64,000 nucleotides of DNA from Prosapia bicincta (Eukaryota > Arthropoda > Insecta > Hemiptera > Cercopidae): NCBI GenBank assembly GCA_036971475.1, contig JBAIZL010000006.1, positions 13,160,205 to 13,224,204 on the forward strand. Reading direction: 5' to 3'. The stretch's first letter is position 1; each line of letters opens with the position of its first letter. Of this stretch, positions 30,721-42,926 are shown piece by piece. The translations under genes were made by a program, and so were the position numbers. The notes beneath the pieces are model-generated. The model made no database searches and was not told the origin of the DNA. It was given only the letters and a program-made list of their open reading frames with translations.

Positions 30721-32084
30721 TTATCCACCATATTTGATTTGTCATAAGTTATTATAGGTACAATTGTGTTTGAGTAAAGACCTATTTTTTCTAAAAGTTC
30801 CTCTTTAACTACATTCATTAAATTTTCCTGGTAGTCGTTGTTGCCAGGTTAAAAAATTTATTTAATTCCTCCCTTAGATATGTTCCTAAAGGATGACATT
30901 TCACCTTGATTGTGATGTTACTTTTATCAAGACAGGTTGAATGCACCTGAAAATATATCCGATAAGTTTTAAGTATATTTTAATCTTCTTCTTTAATTCT
31001 ATCTTTAACAGTATCCCTCCTGGTATCTACAATTTGATATCTACAATTATTATGGTGAAAAATTTACATATATTTTGACGAATATAGCTGAGGAACCAGT
31101 CTTCAAAAACTAGCTGTAAAATAGCGTTATGCAGAGTAACATAATGAAATTATTCACTATGATGGTATTTCTCGTTAAAAAAACAAGACGTAAAAGAAAA
31201 TGACTGTTTTGTAGATTTTTTTTCACTTTAAAAAATCTCTCCGTTCTTCGGTCGACATGTTACATACATTTTTATAGTTAGTATCAGAATTATTTTAGTT
31301 AGTTCGGCTGTGTCTGATCTCAAGACAAAGTCTGCTAATACTCAATCACTTCTCAAAACTGTCTCTTTTGTTTATATATTTTACGAATCCTACCACTAGC
31401 AATACCAGTTAATAAATAACTCCTAATTACAAACTTAATATTTCAATTTGAGTATTCTCTATTTTTCGTTGATAGAAAATTACTTCAGTTAAGCAACCCT
31501 AACCAAGAGCTTATAAAACGTTTTGTAGTCAATCTTTAGACGTTGATAATCATAAATATTTACTACCAATGATCACGGTAATTTTTCACTATACTTCAGA
31601 TTTACTGATAATCTCGTTTTATTTTTATGGTAGGCGAACAAAAAGACTATCTACGATCAAAACATTGGGCGTACTGATAAAGATTACAACGGGCATCGGC
31701 TTTTTTTAGCTATAATTGCCGACACTTAGTATGGTATTTATATCGTATGGTATCCCCGCAAGCAAGAATCAGTACAGTAGTCTTGAAGAGCCAAGCAACA
31801 TTAATTTATGTATGTACTGTAATCAATAAAGCTACTTATTTTGTGCATTCTTAATTATAGTATTAGGGTTCATTAGAACTCCTGTTTTTTTCTAGTGTAC
31901 AGGAAGCTATTTCCATGTAATACAAGTTTTCGGTAATCCGACGGTGTCTCGGTCCCATCTACCTCGAATTATCCATGCACTACTGTATTTGTTTCCGTAC
32001 CAATGACCACCGTACTTGAAACAGTTTTTCATGCAACTCTAAAGTGAGTGAATATCTCATAGACATTAAAGTTACTCTTGGGAC

Positions 32085-32370
32085 TAGAATATCGAGGATA
32101 AACATAATAGATTTATTACATTGCTTACCGAAAACGTTTTGATTCCTAGCTACACTGCAATATACATTGGGAAGAACTATATCCTGACATATAATCTTCA
32201 GAGATGTAGAAATAAAGAATTTTAAATATTTACCATTGCTTAAACCGCCTGAACTGCTCTCTAGTTTAATTGACATATTAACACCTATGATACATGTATC
32301 CTTAAATAAGTACTTAAAATGTTTTGCTCTTATGGTCATAGAATGTGTGTATATATCCACGTGTTCTATC
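32085..32370 (-). repeat. Inverted duplicate, minus-strand copy (partner 30455-30720)
   Basis: Minus-strand counterpart of 30455-30720. It retains a longer open frame (…KLESSSGGLSNG…), but this is not a recognised protein. Confidence 0.8.
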
Positions 32371-32454
32371 TTTGTTACACTATTTATATTTTTCAAACTA
32401 TTTTTAAATATTTTGGATGAAAAAAATATATATAATGTTATTATTGATAAAAAA

Positions 32455-32790
32455 TTATGTTGTATGGCCTATAAATAACGCTAGTTCTTTAATACCTTGG
32501 TCATTCATTTGGAAGAGTTGAGATATTGTTGCCAAGTGTTTCATTAGAGTCCTCGATGTAAGTACTTCAGGAATTTGTAAACATGCTATTTTAGCATGCT
32601 TTCGTAAAACTGTATAAACAATTATGGGGTTACTGGTATTTGTGTTTGCAAACACGCAAGTGTTATCGTCAAGAACGGAATTATTTCTTGAACTTATTAG
32701 CATATAAATATAAAATAATAATATTAAAAAAATCTCATAAAATTGACACTCGGTAGTTTTTGAGACTGTACCACTCCCCTTATATTGCAT
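32455..32790 (-). pseudogene. Tyrosine-recombinase-like (Crypton-type) catalytic fragment
   Basis: A 111-codon minus-strand frame. Its C-terminal third reads LTSRTLMKHLATISQLF, then an acidic/hydrophobic spacer and ELALFIGHT, before a stop. The order 'T-S-x-x-L-x-K/R-H-x-A-T ... L-A-x-F-x-G-H' matches the box II region of tyrosine recombinases (usually R-H...LGH) and resembles Crypton-derived proteins of animals in which the pattern is K/R-H-A/I-T...FLGH. The final catalytic tyrosine segment is missing after the stop, the first arginine is not identifiable, and the N-terminal part looks unrelated. I read it as a broken remnant of the element's recombinase or of a nested element. The resemblance is by eye. 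Confidence 0.45.
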
Positions 32791-33962
32791 CTGTCAATTC
32801 CTTTGAACATAACTGTTGTTTCGCTGGAAAGGACATACATCTGTGGATTCGCGACTTTATCTTGGAGAGAACTATGCTAAGTATTTACAGACACAATTGT
32901 AATACGTAAACATAAACAGCCGACACTCCAAAAGCCATTCTGACGTGTTTGTTTACTTGATGGCACACCAAACTTATCTTAATGTTCCGGTCAATGCATC
33001 TCAAACTTTTCCCTTGGGGCTCTTAGATACTATAGGATCGATTAAGTATTTATTTTTCAACTTAACTTGCTTTTCAAATTAATTGTCATAGCATCTCTAT
33101 CCGATTTTAATAATCTAAAAGTGACTATTTGCTGTATATTGTTACAATTTGGTAACATTGCAAACATGTTAACACTAGTCTGCAACACATGTATTAACAG
33201 ATGTAACACTTAATATGGCCTACACCATATATATTCACTAAATGTTAATACCAATGTATTCAAAAAACATATTAATAAAATGAAACATAGACTACCAGCG
33301 GTTAAAGTCCAGGATATAAACAAATGTTTCCGTCTTTATACGACCATTTTGACGTTGGGAGAATACCATACATTCACGTTTACACCGTATGTAAATGAGA
33401 GAAAGGATGGAAAAGATAGAATGCAGAAAGTCAGTTTTTCGAGCCTTCGTCCACGAGAGTACTTGTGGAGTGCGAGCCTTTATCTTTGTTTGGCTTGGAC
33501 CTATGTTTGTTTACACCAGACAGCCTGATATCGTAATATAAACTGACAACACTCGCACAGATGTCATTTAGGTTCTTGTATACAATACAGAGATTAACTA
33601 TGGATGATTCAGTATTTATTAACTACTATTTCAACTACCGTCCTGCAATTTCTGTCACAATACTTCTGCCGTTGTAGCTCACAGGCGCGAAATGTCTAAG
33701 TGTGATTTATTGTGTGGTTTAACAATTTATCTTGCATTTACTTTATAGAAATTGTTTTTGAATATTCTGATTGCCTGTGCCTAGTAGGGTAAACGTAGTT
33801 TTATGAGATCAGTTATATAATATTTACTAATTGAAAACTGTAGTAAATTAAACCTACAGATTTTAGCGCAGTTTAGTTAAAAAGACTTATAATCGCACGA
33901 TAATTAACATACACTAATTATTTCTGGTTCACTGATTGTACACACATAACTTTATATACAAG

Positions 33963-35030
33963 ATATCATTTGACATATTATAAGCTTTATTAATGGAAAC
34001 TGGCATTAAAAATAATAACTCAATTTTGACAGCAGTATTTACACAGCGGCTCAGAACATTCTAGACATATTGGCTGTACAGAGACATCTTAAAAAGTGTA
34101 ACTAGTCTTTCTATTTTTTGTTGGTCATTAGATACAGCACCTGAATCACTGTCTTCCTCGGCTAACCCGTCGCTGATGGTCAGGCACGATGACTGTAGTT
34201 AAAGGTTTAGCTTGGAATTTGTAGATATTGGCATAATAGGTTTTCTGGATATATAAGCTGATAAAGATAAGTCGATGAAACGATGTGGGTCAACAAATTC
34301 TTTTTGTCGTTTATTCTAAGTTGTATAAAGGTTGAAAAAATATAAGGTCTACTTATTTGACACATTATAAGCTTTATTTATGGAAACTGGCATTAGAAAT
34401 AATAACTCAATTTTGACAGCAGTATTTACACAGCGGCTCAGAACATTCTAGACATATTGGCTGTACAAAGACATCTTACAAAGTGTAACTAGTCTTTCTA
34501 TTTTTTGTTGCTGGACAAATTCTACATTGCTTAAAACAATTTATCTATACAAATAGAAAAATTTGTAAATTTCTGGAGGTTGCAGTTTTTTGAAATCATT
34601 TTCATCGTCTGATGCACTTCGTTGAGAGTCGGTATCATGATCGAAAAAGTACCGAAGAGGAGTACTTTCGCTCATGATACCGAATTTCAGATCAACCATC
34701 CTTCTTTTAGAAGAACCCTGACCTTTTGCTCAATTACTTCCTCACTCTGTTGCACAATTCCCCTATTCTCTTTGATGCCTTCTAAAAGTTGGTCATTAGA
34801 TACAGCACCTGAATCACTGTCTTCTTCGGCTAATGCTGATGATCAGGCACGATGACGGTAGTTAAAGGTTTAGCTTGGAATTTGTAGTTATTGGCATAAT
34901 AGGTTTTCTGGATATATAAGCTGATAAAGATAAGTCGATGAAATGATGTGGGTCAACAAATTCTCTTTGTCGTTTATTCTAAGTTGTATGAAGGTTGAAC
35001 AAATATTAGGTCTACTTATTTATATTTTTT
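33963..35030 (-). repeat. Tandem duplication; second copy carries ~210 extra bases
   Basis: The segment 33963-34370 (starting TTTGACATATTATAAGCTTT) is repeated at 34371-35030. The second copy has an additional ~300-bp stretch after TCTATTTTTTGTTG, encoding a short acidic and amphipathic piece on the minus strand. The first copy may represent a deletion or a spliced form copied back. Confidence 0.85.
34061..34192 (-). CDS. Putative 3' coding exon of a decayed gene
   Basis: On the minus strand a good acceptor (CCTTTAACTACAG) precedes 44 in-frame codons ending in TAG at 34061. The peptide contains GLAEEDSDSGAVSNDQ, an acidic stretch typical of a disordered C-terminus, followed by a basic-hydrophobic end. 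The homologous region of the tandem copy (about 34800-34860) has the acceptor AG changed to CG and a 5-base deletion, so it is broken. Upstream exons would lie at higher coordinates but I could not find them. The family is unknown. Confidence 0.35.
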   Translation of the reverse strand, partial: SSCLTISDGLAEEDSDSGAVSNDQQKIERLVTLFKMSLYSQYV

Positions 35031-35609
35031 TTTAATTTACGGTTATAGTAGAATTTTTTTCATTTACGGATGGTTGAAAAGTCATTCCGCTGCCCCCGCT
35101 AACGATACCATCCTTTTTAAAAGAACAAAAGAAAATAACACAAAAATAGATGAAAATTAATTACCCGAATTAGATATCTAAATAGTCTAAGTAAAATTGG
35201 AAAGAAAATATATGACAATTAGGTAGACAAAATACATTTAAAAAAAAATTAAATAAAAAATTTAATTTTTATAAAATTATCAATTTGAGACAAACGGTTA
35301 ACTTTTTAAGTTGAATCTTTCAAGCATACAGTCTTTAAAATTCTCAAAGCACATGGACAGGCTGCATTGAAACACTGCTTCAAATTATAAAGATTAGTTT
35401 GACAGACATGACGTAAACAAACGTGCTAGAACTGTTATCGGAGTGCCGCCTGTTTATGTTTTCATATCACAAACATTTCTGTAAATAGTTGTAGCATAAC
35501 TTCTGTCCAAGACAAGGTCGCGAACCCGACTCTTTCTGTAGGTAATGTTGCATAGTTGGTATTACCAAACATGCCAATTTCGGGCGATTTATTGTCAATG
35601 GGATATATA

Positions 35610-38600
35610 CCCGAAATCACCCCTTGGTGATTCCTGACGAATCACCACCCCGTACATCCCCGACGAATTTTGATGAGAAGGGACTAGGACCTTCAAATTT
35701 CTTCGAATGCGCATTTTTGGGCAATATTTTAGATTCTGACAAGTTTTACCTCAATTCACCCACAGCGACACCCGCAGTCCCTTCCCGGATTGTGCATGGC
35801 CAACTTCGGTGCTAGGATTAGACTCAGCATTATTAGAAACCCCGAGTGATCATTTTATAACGATCTCTTAGCCTCTGATCTTTTTACCCCAATTCTCCCT
35901 TTGCTACTCCCGTAGAGCCCACACCCGTCCAGCCCTGGTGTCTTTCGATGACGGAATTGAATTCAGCATCCTCAAAAGCCGTAAGGCAGTTATTTATCTG
36001 AAAATTTCCCCCCAAATTATGCCTTTGGTTCTTGTGTAGAACCATCGCAGTACATATCCGGCGACGTCATTCAATTCAGCCTCCTCAAAAACCCCCGAGT
36101 GGTAAAATTCAAGTAAATTTTTGATATTTGACATTTTTACCCCAAAACATTCCTTTGGCACTCACGTAGAGTCACATACGTCCATCCCCGGTGACTTTTG
36201 AGGACGCCATTGAGTTCAGCACGCCCGTCTAGATGACGTCATTGAATTTAGCATCCTCAGAAACCCCCGAATGGCTTTTTCCCGCAATTCTTAGGCACCT
36301 GACATTTTGACCCTAATTCAACCCCTTTGGTGCATGGGTTTAGCCTCACCAGTACATCCCCGGAGACTTTCGATGACGGCATTGAATTCAGCATCCTCAG
36401 AAACCTCCGAGCGGATATTTTCTTGGGATTTTGTGGATTGTGACATTTTCACCCCAATTCACACCTTTGGTACTCGCGTGGAACCACACCAATGCATAGC
36501 CGGTGACGGCATTGAATTCCGCCTTATCATAATTCCCCGAGTTGTTATTTTCTAGTAATTTTTTGACTTTTGACATTTCTACCCCAAATCATCCCTTTGG
36601 CACTTACGTAGAGTATCATCTGTCCATCCCCGGTGACTTTCGATGGCGGAATTGAATTCAGCATCCTCAAAAAACCCCCGAGTCGTTATATTCCAGCGAT
36701 TTTTTGACTTTTGACTTTTTCACCTCAATTCACCCCTTTGGTGCTCGCGTGGAACCACATCAGTGTATCCCCGGCGACTTTCGGTGACGACATTAAATTC
36801 CGCCTTACCAAAAACCCCCGAGTGGTTATTTTCTAGTTATTTTATGACTTTTGACTTTTTTACCCCAAATCATCCCTTTGGTACTTACGTAGAGTCACAA
36901 CCGGTTCATCCCCGGTGACTCTAGATAACGCAATTGCATTTAGCATACCCAAAAACCCCCGAACGGTAATTATCCCGCGATTCTTAGGAATCTGACATTT
37001 TTACCCTAATTCAACCCCTTTGGTACATGGGTTTAGCCTCACAAGTACATCCCCGGAGACTTCCGATGACGGCATTGAATTCAGCATCCTCGAAAACCGC
37101 CGAGCGGATATTTTTCAGCGATTTTTTGACATCTGACATTTACACTCCAATTCACCCATTTGGTACTCTCGTGGAACCACACCAATGCATTCCTGGTGAC
37201 ATTCGGTGACGGCATTGAATTCCGCCTCATCAAAATTCCCCGAGTTGTTATTTTCTAGTAATTTTTTGACTTTTGACATTTCTACCCCAAATCATCCCTT
37301 TGGCACTCACGTAGAATATCATCTGTCCATCCCCGGTGACTTTCGATGGCGGAATTGAATTCAGCATCCTCAAAAACCCCCGAGTGGTTATGTTCCAGAG
37401 ATTTTTTAACTTTTGACTTTTTCACCCCAATTCACCCCTTTGGTACTCGCGTGGAACCACATCAGTGCATCCCCGGCGACTTTCGGTGACGACATTGAAT
37501 TCAGCATCCTCGAAAACCCCCGAGCGGATATTTTTCAGCGATTTTCTGACTTCTGACATTCTCACCCCAATTCACCCCTTTGGTACTCTCGTGAAACCAC
37601 ACCAATGCATTCCCGGTGACATTCGGTGACGGCATTGAATTCCGCTTCATCAAAATTCCCCGAGTTGTTATTTTCTAGTAATTTTTTGACTTTTGACATT
37701 TCTACCCCAAATCATCCCTTTGGCACTCACGTAGAATATCATCTGTCCATCCCCGGTGACTTTCGATGGCGGAATTGAATTCAGCATCCTCAAAAACCCC
37801 CCGAGTGGTTATGTTCCAGAGATTTTTTAACTTTTGACTTTTTCACCCCAATTCACCCCTTTGGTACTCTCTTAGAACCACATCAGTGCATCCCCGGCGA
37901 CTTTCGGTGACGACATTTAATTCCGCCTTACCAAAAACCCCCGAGTGGTTATTTTCTAATTATTTTATGACTTTTGACTTTTTTACCCCAAATCATCCCT
38001 TTGGTACTTACGTAGAGTTACATCCGGTTCATCCCCGGTGACTCTAGATGACGCCATTGAATTTAGCATCCTCAAAAATCCCCCGAACGGTCAATATCCC
38101 GCGATACTTAGGCATCTGACATTTTGACCCTAATTCAACCCCTTTGGTGCATGGGTTTAGCCTCACCAGTACATCCCCGGAGACTTTCGATGACGGCATT
38201 GAATTCAGCATCCTCAAAAACCTCCGAGCGGATATTTTCTTGGGATTTTGTGGATTATGACATTTTCACCCCAATTCACACCTTTGGTACTCGCGTGGAA
38301 CCACACCAATGCATAGCCGGTGACGGCATTGAATTCCGCCTTATCATAATTCCCCGAGTTGTTATTTTCTAGTAATTTTTTGACTTTTGACATTTCTACC
38401 CCAAATCATCCCTTTGGCACTTACGTAGAGTATCATCTGTCCATCCCCGGTGACTTTCGATGGCGGAATTGAATTCAGCATCCTCAAAAACCCCCGAGTC
38501 GTTATATTCCAGCGATTTTTTGACTTTTGACTTTTTCACCTCAATTCACCCCTTTGGTGCTCGCGTGGAACCACATCAGTGTATCCCCGGCAACTTTCGG

Positions 38601-39640
38601 TGACGACATTAAATTCCGCCTTACCAAAAACCCCCGAGTGGTTATTTTCTAGTTATTTTATGACTTTTGACTTTTTTACCCCAAATCATCCCTTTGGTAC
38701 TTACGTAGAGTCACAACCGGTTCATCCCCGGTGACTCTAGATAACGCAATTGCATTTAGCATACCCAAAAACCCCCGAACGGTAATTATCCCGCGATTCT
38801 TAGGAATCTGACATTTTTACCCTAACTCAACCCCTTTGGTACATGGGTTTAGCCTCACAAGTACATCCCCGGAGACTTCCGATGACGGCATTGAATTCAG
38901 CATCCTCGAAAACCGCCGAGCGGATATTTTTCAGCGATTTTTTGACATCTGACATTCACACTCCAATTCACCCATTTGGTACTCTCGTGGAACCACACCA
39001 ATGCATTCCTGGTGACATTCGGTGACGGCATTGAATTCCGCCTCATCAAAATTCCCCGAGTTGTTATTTTCTAGTAATTTTTTGACTTTTGACATTTCTA
39101 CCCCAAATCATCCCTTTGGCACTCACGTAGAATATCATCTGTCCATCCCCGGTGACTTTCGATGGCGGAATTGAATTCAGCATCCTCAAAAACCCCCGAG
39201 TGGTTATGTTCCAGAGATTTTTTAACTTTTGACTTTTTCACCCCAATTCACCCCTTTGGTACTCTCTTAGAACCACATCAGTGCATCCCCGGCGGCTTTC
39301 GGTGACGACATTTAATTCCGCCTTACCAAAAACCCCCGAGTGGTTATTTTCTAGTTCTTTTATGACTTTTGACTTTTTTACCCCAAATCATCCCTTTGGT
39401 ACTTACGTAGAGTTACATCCGGTTCATCCCCGGTGACTCTAGATGACGCCATTGAATTTAGCATCCTCAAAAATCCCCCGAACGGTCAATATCCCGCGAT
39501 ACTTAGGCATCTGACATTTATACCCCAATTCAACCCCTTTGGTACATGGGTTTAGCCTCACAAGTACATCCCCGGAGACTTTTGATGACGGCATTGAATT
39601 CAGCATACTCAAAAACCCCCGAGTGATCACTTTCCAGCGA
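35610..39640 (-). repeat. Right minisatellite array: ~28 monomers of ~140 bp, 13-mer higher order
   Basis: Monomers read as the reverse complement of the left array type: CCCCAATTCACCCCTTTGG, CGTAGAGCCACA, CATCCCCGGTGACTTTCG, ATTGAATTCAGCATCCTC, CCCCCGAGTGG. Anchors at ATTGAATTC run every ~140 bp. Thirteen monomers from about 36380 to 38196 form a 1817-bp unit that is nearly identical in a second copy from 38196. That second copy lacks three monomers (equivalents of about 37494-37774). Within the first unit a 421-bp triplet is also duplicated (37213 and 37634). Short open frames such as 36307-36555 and 38124-38372 are by-products of the repeat. Confidence 0.92.
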
Positions 39641-40079
39641 TTCTTCGTCCAATTCAAATATATACATTGCGTAGTACGAGTGATATCTATGTGGATGCCA
39701 GCAATGTTGCCAAGTTTGTGGCTGCCATAATGATAGGGAATGGTTGAAATATACAGTAAATTTATATACATGAAGCGACCATGCTGCCCCTGGCGGAAAT
39801 GTTACAAACTTGTGATATACAAATCCGGTTCACTCTGCTATCAATACGAGTACCGTTTGGTTATTACAAATTATTTTTAAAAAATTCAGAACGACCATAG
39901 AACTTCGAAATACAGTATAACTCCAATAAAACACATCTTTTTACACTTATTGACATCATTTTTATTTCGATTATTGTCAAAGGGTGTTACATTATCATGG
40001 ATTACTATGTGGCAGCCGTATACGGCTGCCACAAGTACCCGGCTGCCAGTTTGAATGCAAAATGACCAATGTATGGTCT
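39641..40079. other. Right sub-terminal segment of the 14.46-kb element
   Basis: About 440 bp between array and end. Contains GGCTGCCATA (39718), a CTATCAATACGAG motif (about 39839) and a perfect 24-bp palindrome at 40009-40032. No gene. Confidence 0.5.
40009..40032. repeat. Perfect 24-bp palindrome containing GGCAGCCGTA
   Basis: Half-site GTGGCAGCCGTA followed directly by its reverse complement. It repeats the GGCAGCC core seen near the element's left end and at the Polinton tips. Possible dimeric protein-binding site. Confidence 0.9.
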
Positions 40080-40098
40080 CCGTATTGTTAGCAGGCTG
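40080..40098 (-). repeat. Right terminal inverted repeat of the 14.46-kb element
   Basis: On the minus strand it reads CAGCCTGCTAACAATACGG, matching the left end at 15 of 19 positions. It abuts the (TA)n tract. Confidence 0.6.
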
Positions 40099-40261
<163 letters not shown>

Positions 40262-40450
40262 TTTAAAATATTTCAAAAACAAGAATACTATTAATGAAAA
40301 TATTTATTCAAAGCTGTTGACGATTCGAAGCTTAAGAATTTTGTAAACATATTTTATTAGATAATTATTTTCCTGAAGATGCTGGTACTATTTTATCGGC
40401 GAAAGGCTTTGAATAAATTAAAAGTATTCTTGTTTTTGAAATATTTTTAA
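40262..40450. repeat. Hairpin (foldback) element with hammerhead-like core
   Basis: Arms AAATATTTCAAAAACAAGAA (40265) and its complement near 40450 enclose ~90 bp. The inner right side reads CCTGAAGATGCTGG ... CGGCGAAAGGCTTTG (40375-40415), a layout like a hammerhead ribozyme core (CUGANGA, stem, GAAA) as found in Penelope terminal repeats. Relatives occur at 53686-53876, 47145-47230, 45070-45276 and 59811-60472. Confidence 0.6.
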
Positions 40451-40489
40451 TTTATTAATTATATTACAGAAAACATATCACCATATATA

Positions 40490-40492
<3 letters not shown>

Positions 40493-40557
<65 letters not shown>

Positions 40558-40573
40558 AGTGAGTGTGTGTGTT
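40493..40573. repeat. (TA)n followed by (TG)n
   Basis: Compound microsatellite; the mirror copy lies at about 53573-53640. Confidence 0.95.
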
Positions 40574-41194
40574 TATTTAGCTCAATTAATTTTGATACGC
40601 TATAAACAAAAACGTTTGTGAGTAGACATTTGCAAGTTTGCATTCCAACTCGGTTTATTATCTTTTATAAATTTCACATAACCCTAAAGCGTTTCTAAAT
40701 CTTTTTATTTTATTGAATATACTCCTTATTTTTTAATTGAAAAGCCCCATTTTTAATTACTAAGTTCATTATACTGCTGCTTAAATTCTTAATGCAATCC
40801 AATAGACGATTGATCTGGTTTTATTGTTATAGCCCATTGTCAAGTTCATTTGTAGAAGATTAAAGAGTTTGTTTTGTAAGCTGCAAAGCTTTCAACACGG
40901 TAGACATGTGTTACAAATTGCGCTAGACTTTAAAAGCAAGGAAACATAAACTTTCTGTAGAAGACAAATGCTCTCCTAGTCCAGCGTTAGTAACTGATGA
41001 ACGTTAGTGGCTGATATAACCAAAAACAGGTTTTACTTGACTTGGAAAAATTGTTGTTACCTCTTACTATACTACTTATTAGGTAAACTATAATATTTTC
41101 ACATTATATAGGTCATCAACGAATTTAAATATGTCACGCATACTATATGTATCCAAAATGAAACATATTTCAATGTATGTAGGAATATTTAAAT

Positions 41195-42490
41195 AAGGAA
41201 CATTGAAATCCCTTATAACTCAACTTTGCATCGTTTAACATCACAAACCTGTATACCAATATCCCAGTCACAGAAACACTAAACATATTATGAGACAATC
41301 TAATACTTAACAACACTCCAGAAAATATCAAAAAAGAAATCATACACATTTTGAACACCATTACACAACAGAACTACTTCACTCACAACAACAAATATTA
41401 CTCACAGAAACAATTCCTACCAATGGGTTCACCGATATCAAGCATTCTCGCAGAAGTATTCCTACAACACATAGAACAGAATAAAATCATAAATAACAAC
41501 AAACACGCAGATAAGATAATATATTGGCACAGATATGTAGATGACGTTATATTACTATACCGAGAAAACATAAGACAATGCCAGCAACTCCAAACACATA
41601 TAGACAAAATACTCAAAAATATCCAGTTCACTGCAGAATTTGAAAACAACAAAACATTGAATTTCTTAGACATCACCATAACAAAAAATCAAAACAAACA
41701 TTAATTCAACATATACCGAAAGCCAACCATGACAGACACATTGATACACAACACATCGAACCACCCAATACAACATAAACACGCGGCATTCAAATATTTA
41801 CTACACAGACTAAATAAATTACCTATGTCCACAACTAACTACACAGAGGAACCAAACACAATCAAATATTTAGCTCACAAAAATGGACATGACAATTATT
41901 TAATAGACAAACTACACAGACAATTACTCAACAATAACAGTAACAACTAAAAACGAACACAAACAAATTCATCACCCTCACATACATAAACAAACTCACA
42001 AATAAGATAGCGCACCAATTCAAAAAGCAGGATAAAATGTAGCTTACAAAGCAACAAATAAAAGCCAAACGTCTATCAGGCACAGCATTAGAAACAATAC
42101 CAACACATACAGTAACCCAGGAGTATACAAACTAAAATGAAACAACTGCAATAAGTTCTATATTGGAAAAACAGGCAGATCTTTCGCCGAACGATATAAA
42201 GAACACAAAAGGGCACTGCACACTACTATTGAATCCACCTTCGCAAATCACCTCATGGACACTAAACACTCATGAAAAAGTATGGAAAATAACATGAGCA
42301 TCCTCCACACGTGCAACAAAGGCCATAAATTAAACACACTAGAACATTTTGAAATATATAGACATAGCAACACACATAAATATGACATCTTAAATGAACA
42401 AACACGGTACAGATCACACATACTTTTCGATCACATCACTTCTAACTTTCAAAAAAATGATACCGAGGAAGCACAACAGCAGCATTTTTA
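41195..42490 (+). pseudogene. Penelope-like element relic: reverse transcriptase plus GIY-YIG
   Basis: The relic reads, in order, FNITNLYTNIPVTETL (fingers), FLPMGSPISSILAEVFLQHIE and WHRYVDDVILLY (the YVDD catalytic site), then LNFLDITI, and FNIYRKPT...HKHAAFKYLLHRL. These are all landmarks of Penelope-like reverse transcriptases. From about 42115 follows a GIY-YIG nuclease: GVYKL, NKFYIGKTGRSFAERYKEH, then ILHTCNKGHKLNTLEHFEIY. In-frame stops interrupt it (41290 region, 41702, two TGA codons in the nuclease part) and one frame change separates the two domains. The 5' part is missing. It is dead and is duplicated in the other palindrome arm. Confidence 0.85.
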
Positions 42491-42867
42491 GCGGCAAAAA
42501 TACGAGGCTGAAGAATTCGTAAGATGAAAACGATTCCTCAAAGTGTAAATTAACAATTAACAACTTTAAGTTAACAAATATCTGGTCGCAAGTAATAGCA
42601 AAAGTGTAATTTGTAATTTACAACCAGCTCGTCATGAACAGCAACAAGATTTCGAATTTTTAAACATACATAAAACAAAACAGAATACGTATATGAAAAG
42701 GCCTCGTATTTAATCATGATATTAGCTGCACATTTATTCTGTATATAAGCAGAATAAAACTAGCAAACATAAAGATAAAGTTGCCTTCCATTAGCAGTTA
42801 CGTATATAAAGGGTGAGAAAGTATCTAACATATAATTTATAAAATATCCATAATTACAATTATAACA

Positions 42868-42871
<4 letters not shown>

Positions 42872-42923
<52 letters not shown>
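42872..42923. repeat. (TA)n microsatellite
   Basis: About 52 bp; the mirror tract at 51200-51272 is ~21 bp longer, the main length difference between the arms. Confidence 0.95.

Positions 42924-42926
<3 letters not shown>

Larger units (their letters stand above)
28761..33960. other. Core of the 14.46-kb element, left part: decayed, mostly non-coding
   Basis: Less repetitive DNA without a long intact gene. Around 29300-29560 base composition is more balanced, as in a promoter or old exon. Inverted duplicates occur at 30455-30720 and 32085-32370. A recombinase-like fragment lies at 32455-32790. A 138-codon minus-strand frame at 31980-32396 overlaps one inverted duplicate and is probably not a gene. 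An 82-codon plus-strand frame at 33280-33528 is also unsupported. Confidence 0.5.

Noticed and set aside
31980..32396. 138-codon minus-strand frame
   Set aside because: Lies across an inverted duplicate whose partner copy is not open in the same frame; no recognised motif.
36307..39025. Repeated 60-82-codon frames in the right array
   Set aside because: They recur with the 1817-bp repeat unit and change with monomer edits; no sign of protein constraint.
26170..39640. CRISPR-like array
   Set aside because: Tandem ~140-bp monomers without unique spacers in eukaryotic DNA; it is a minisatellite.
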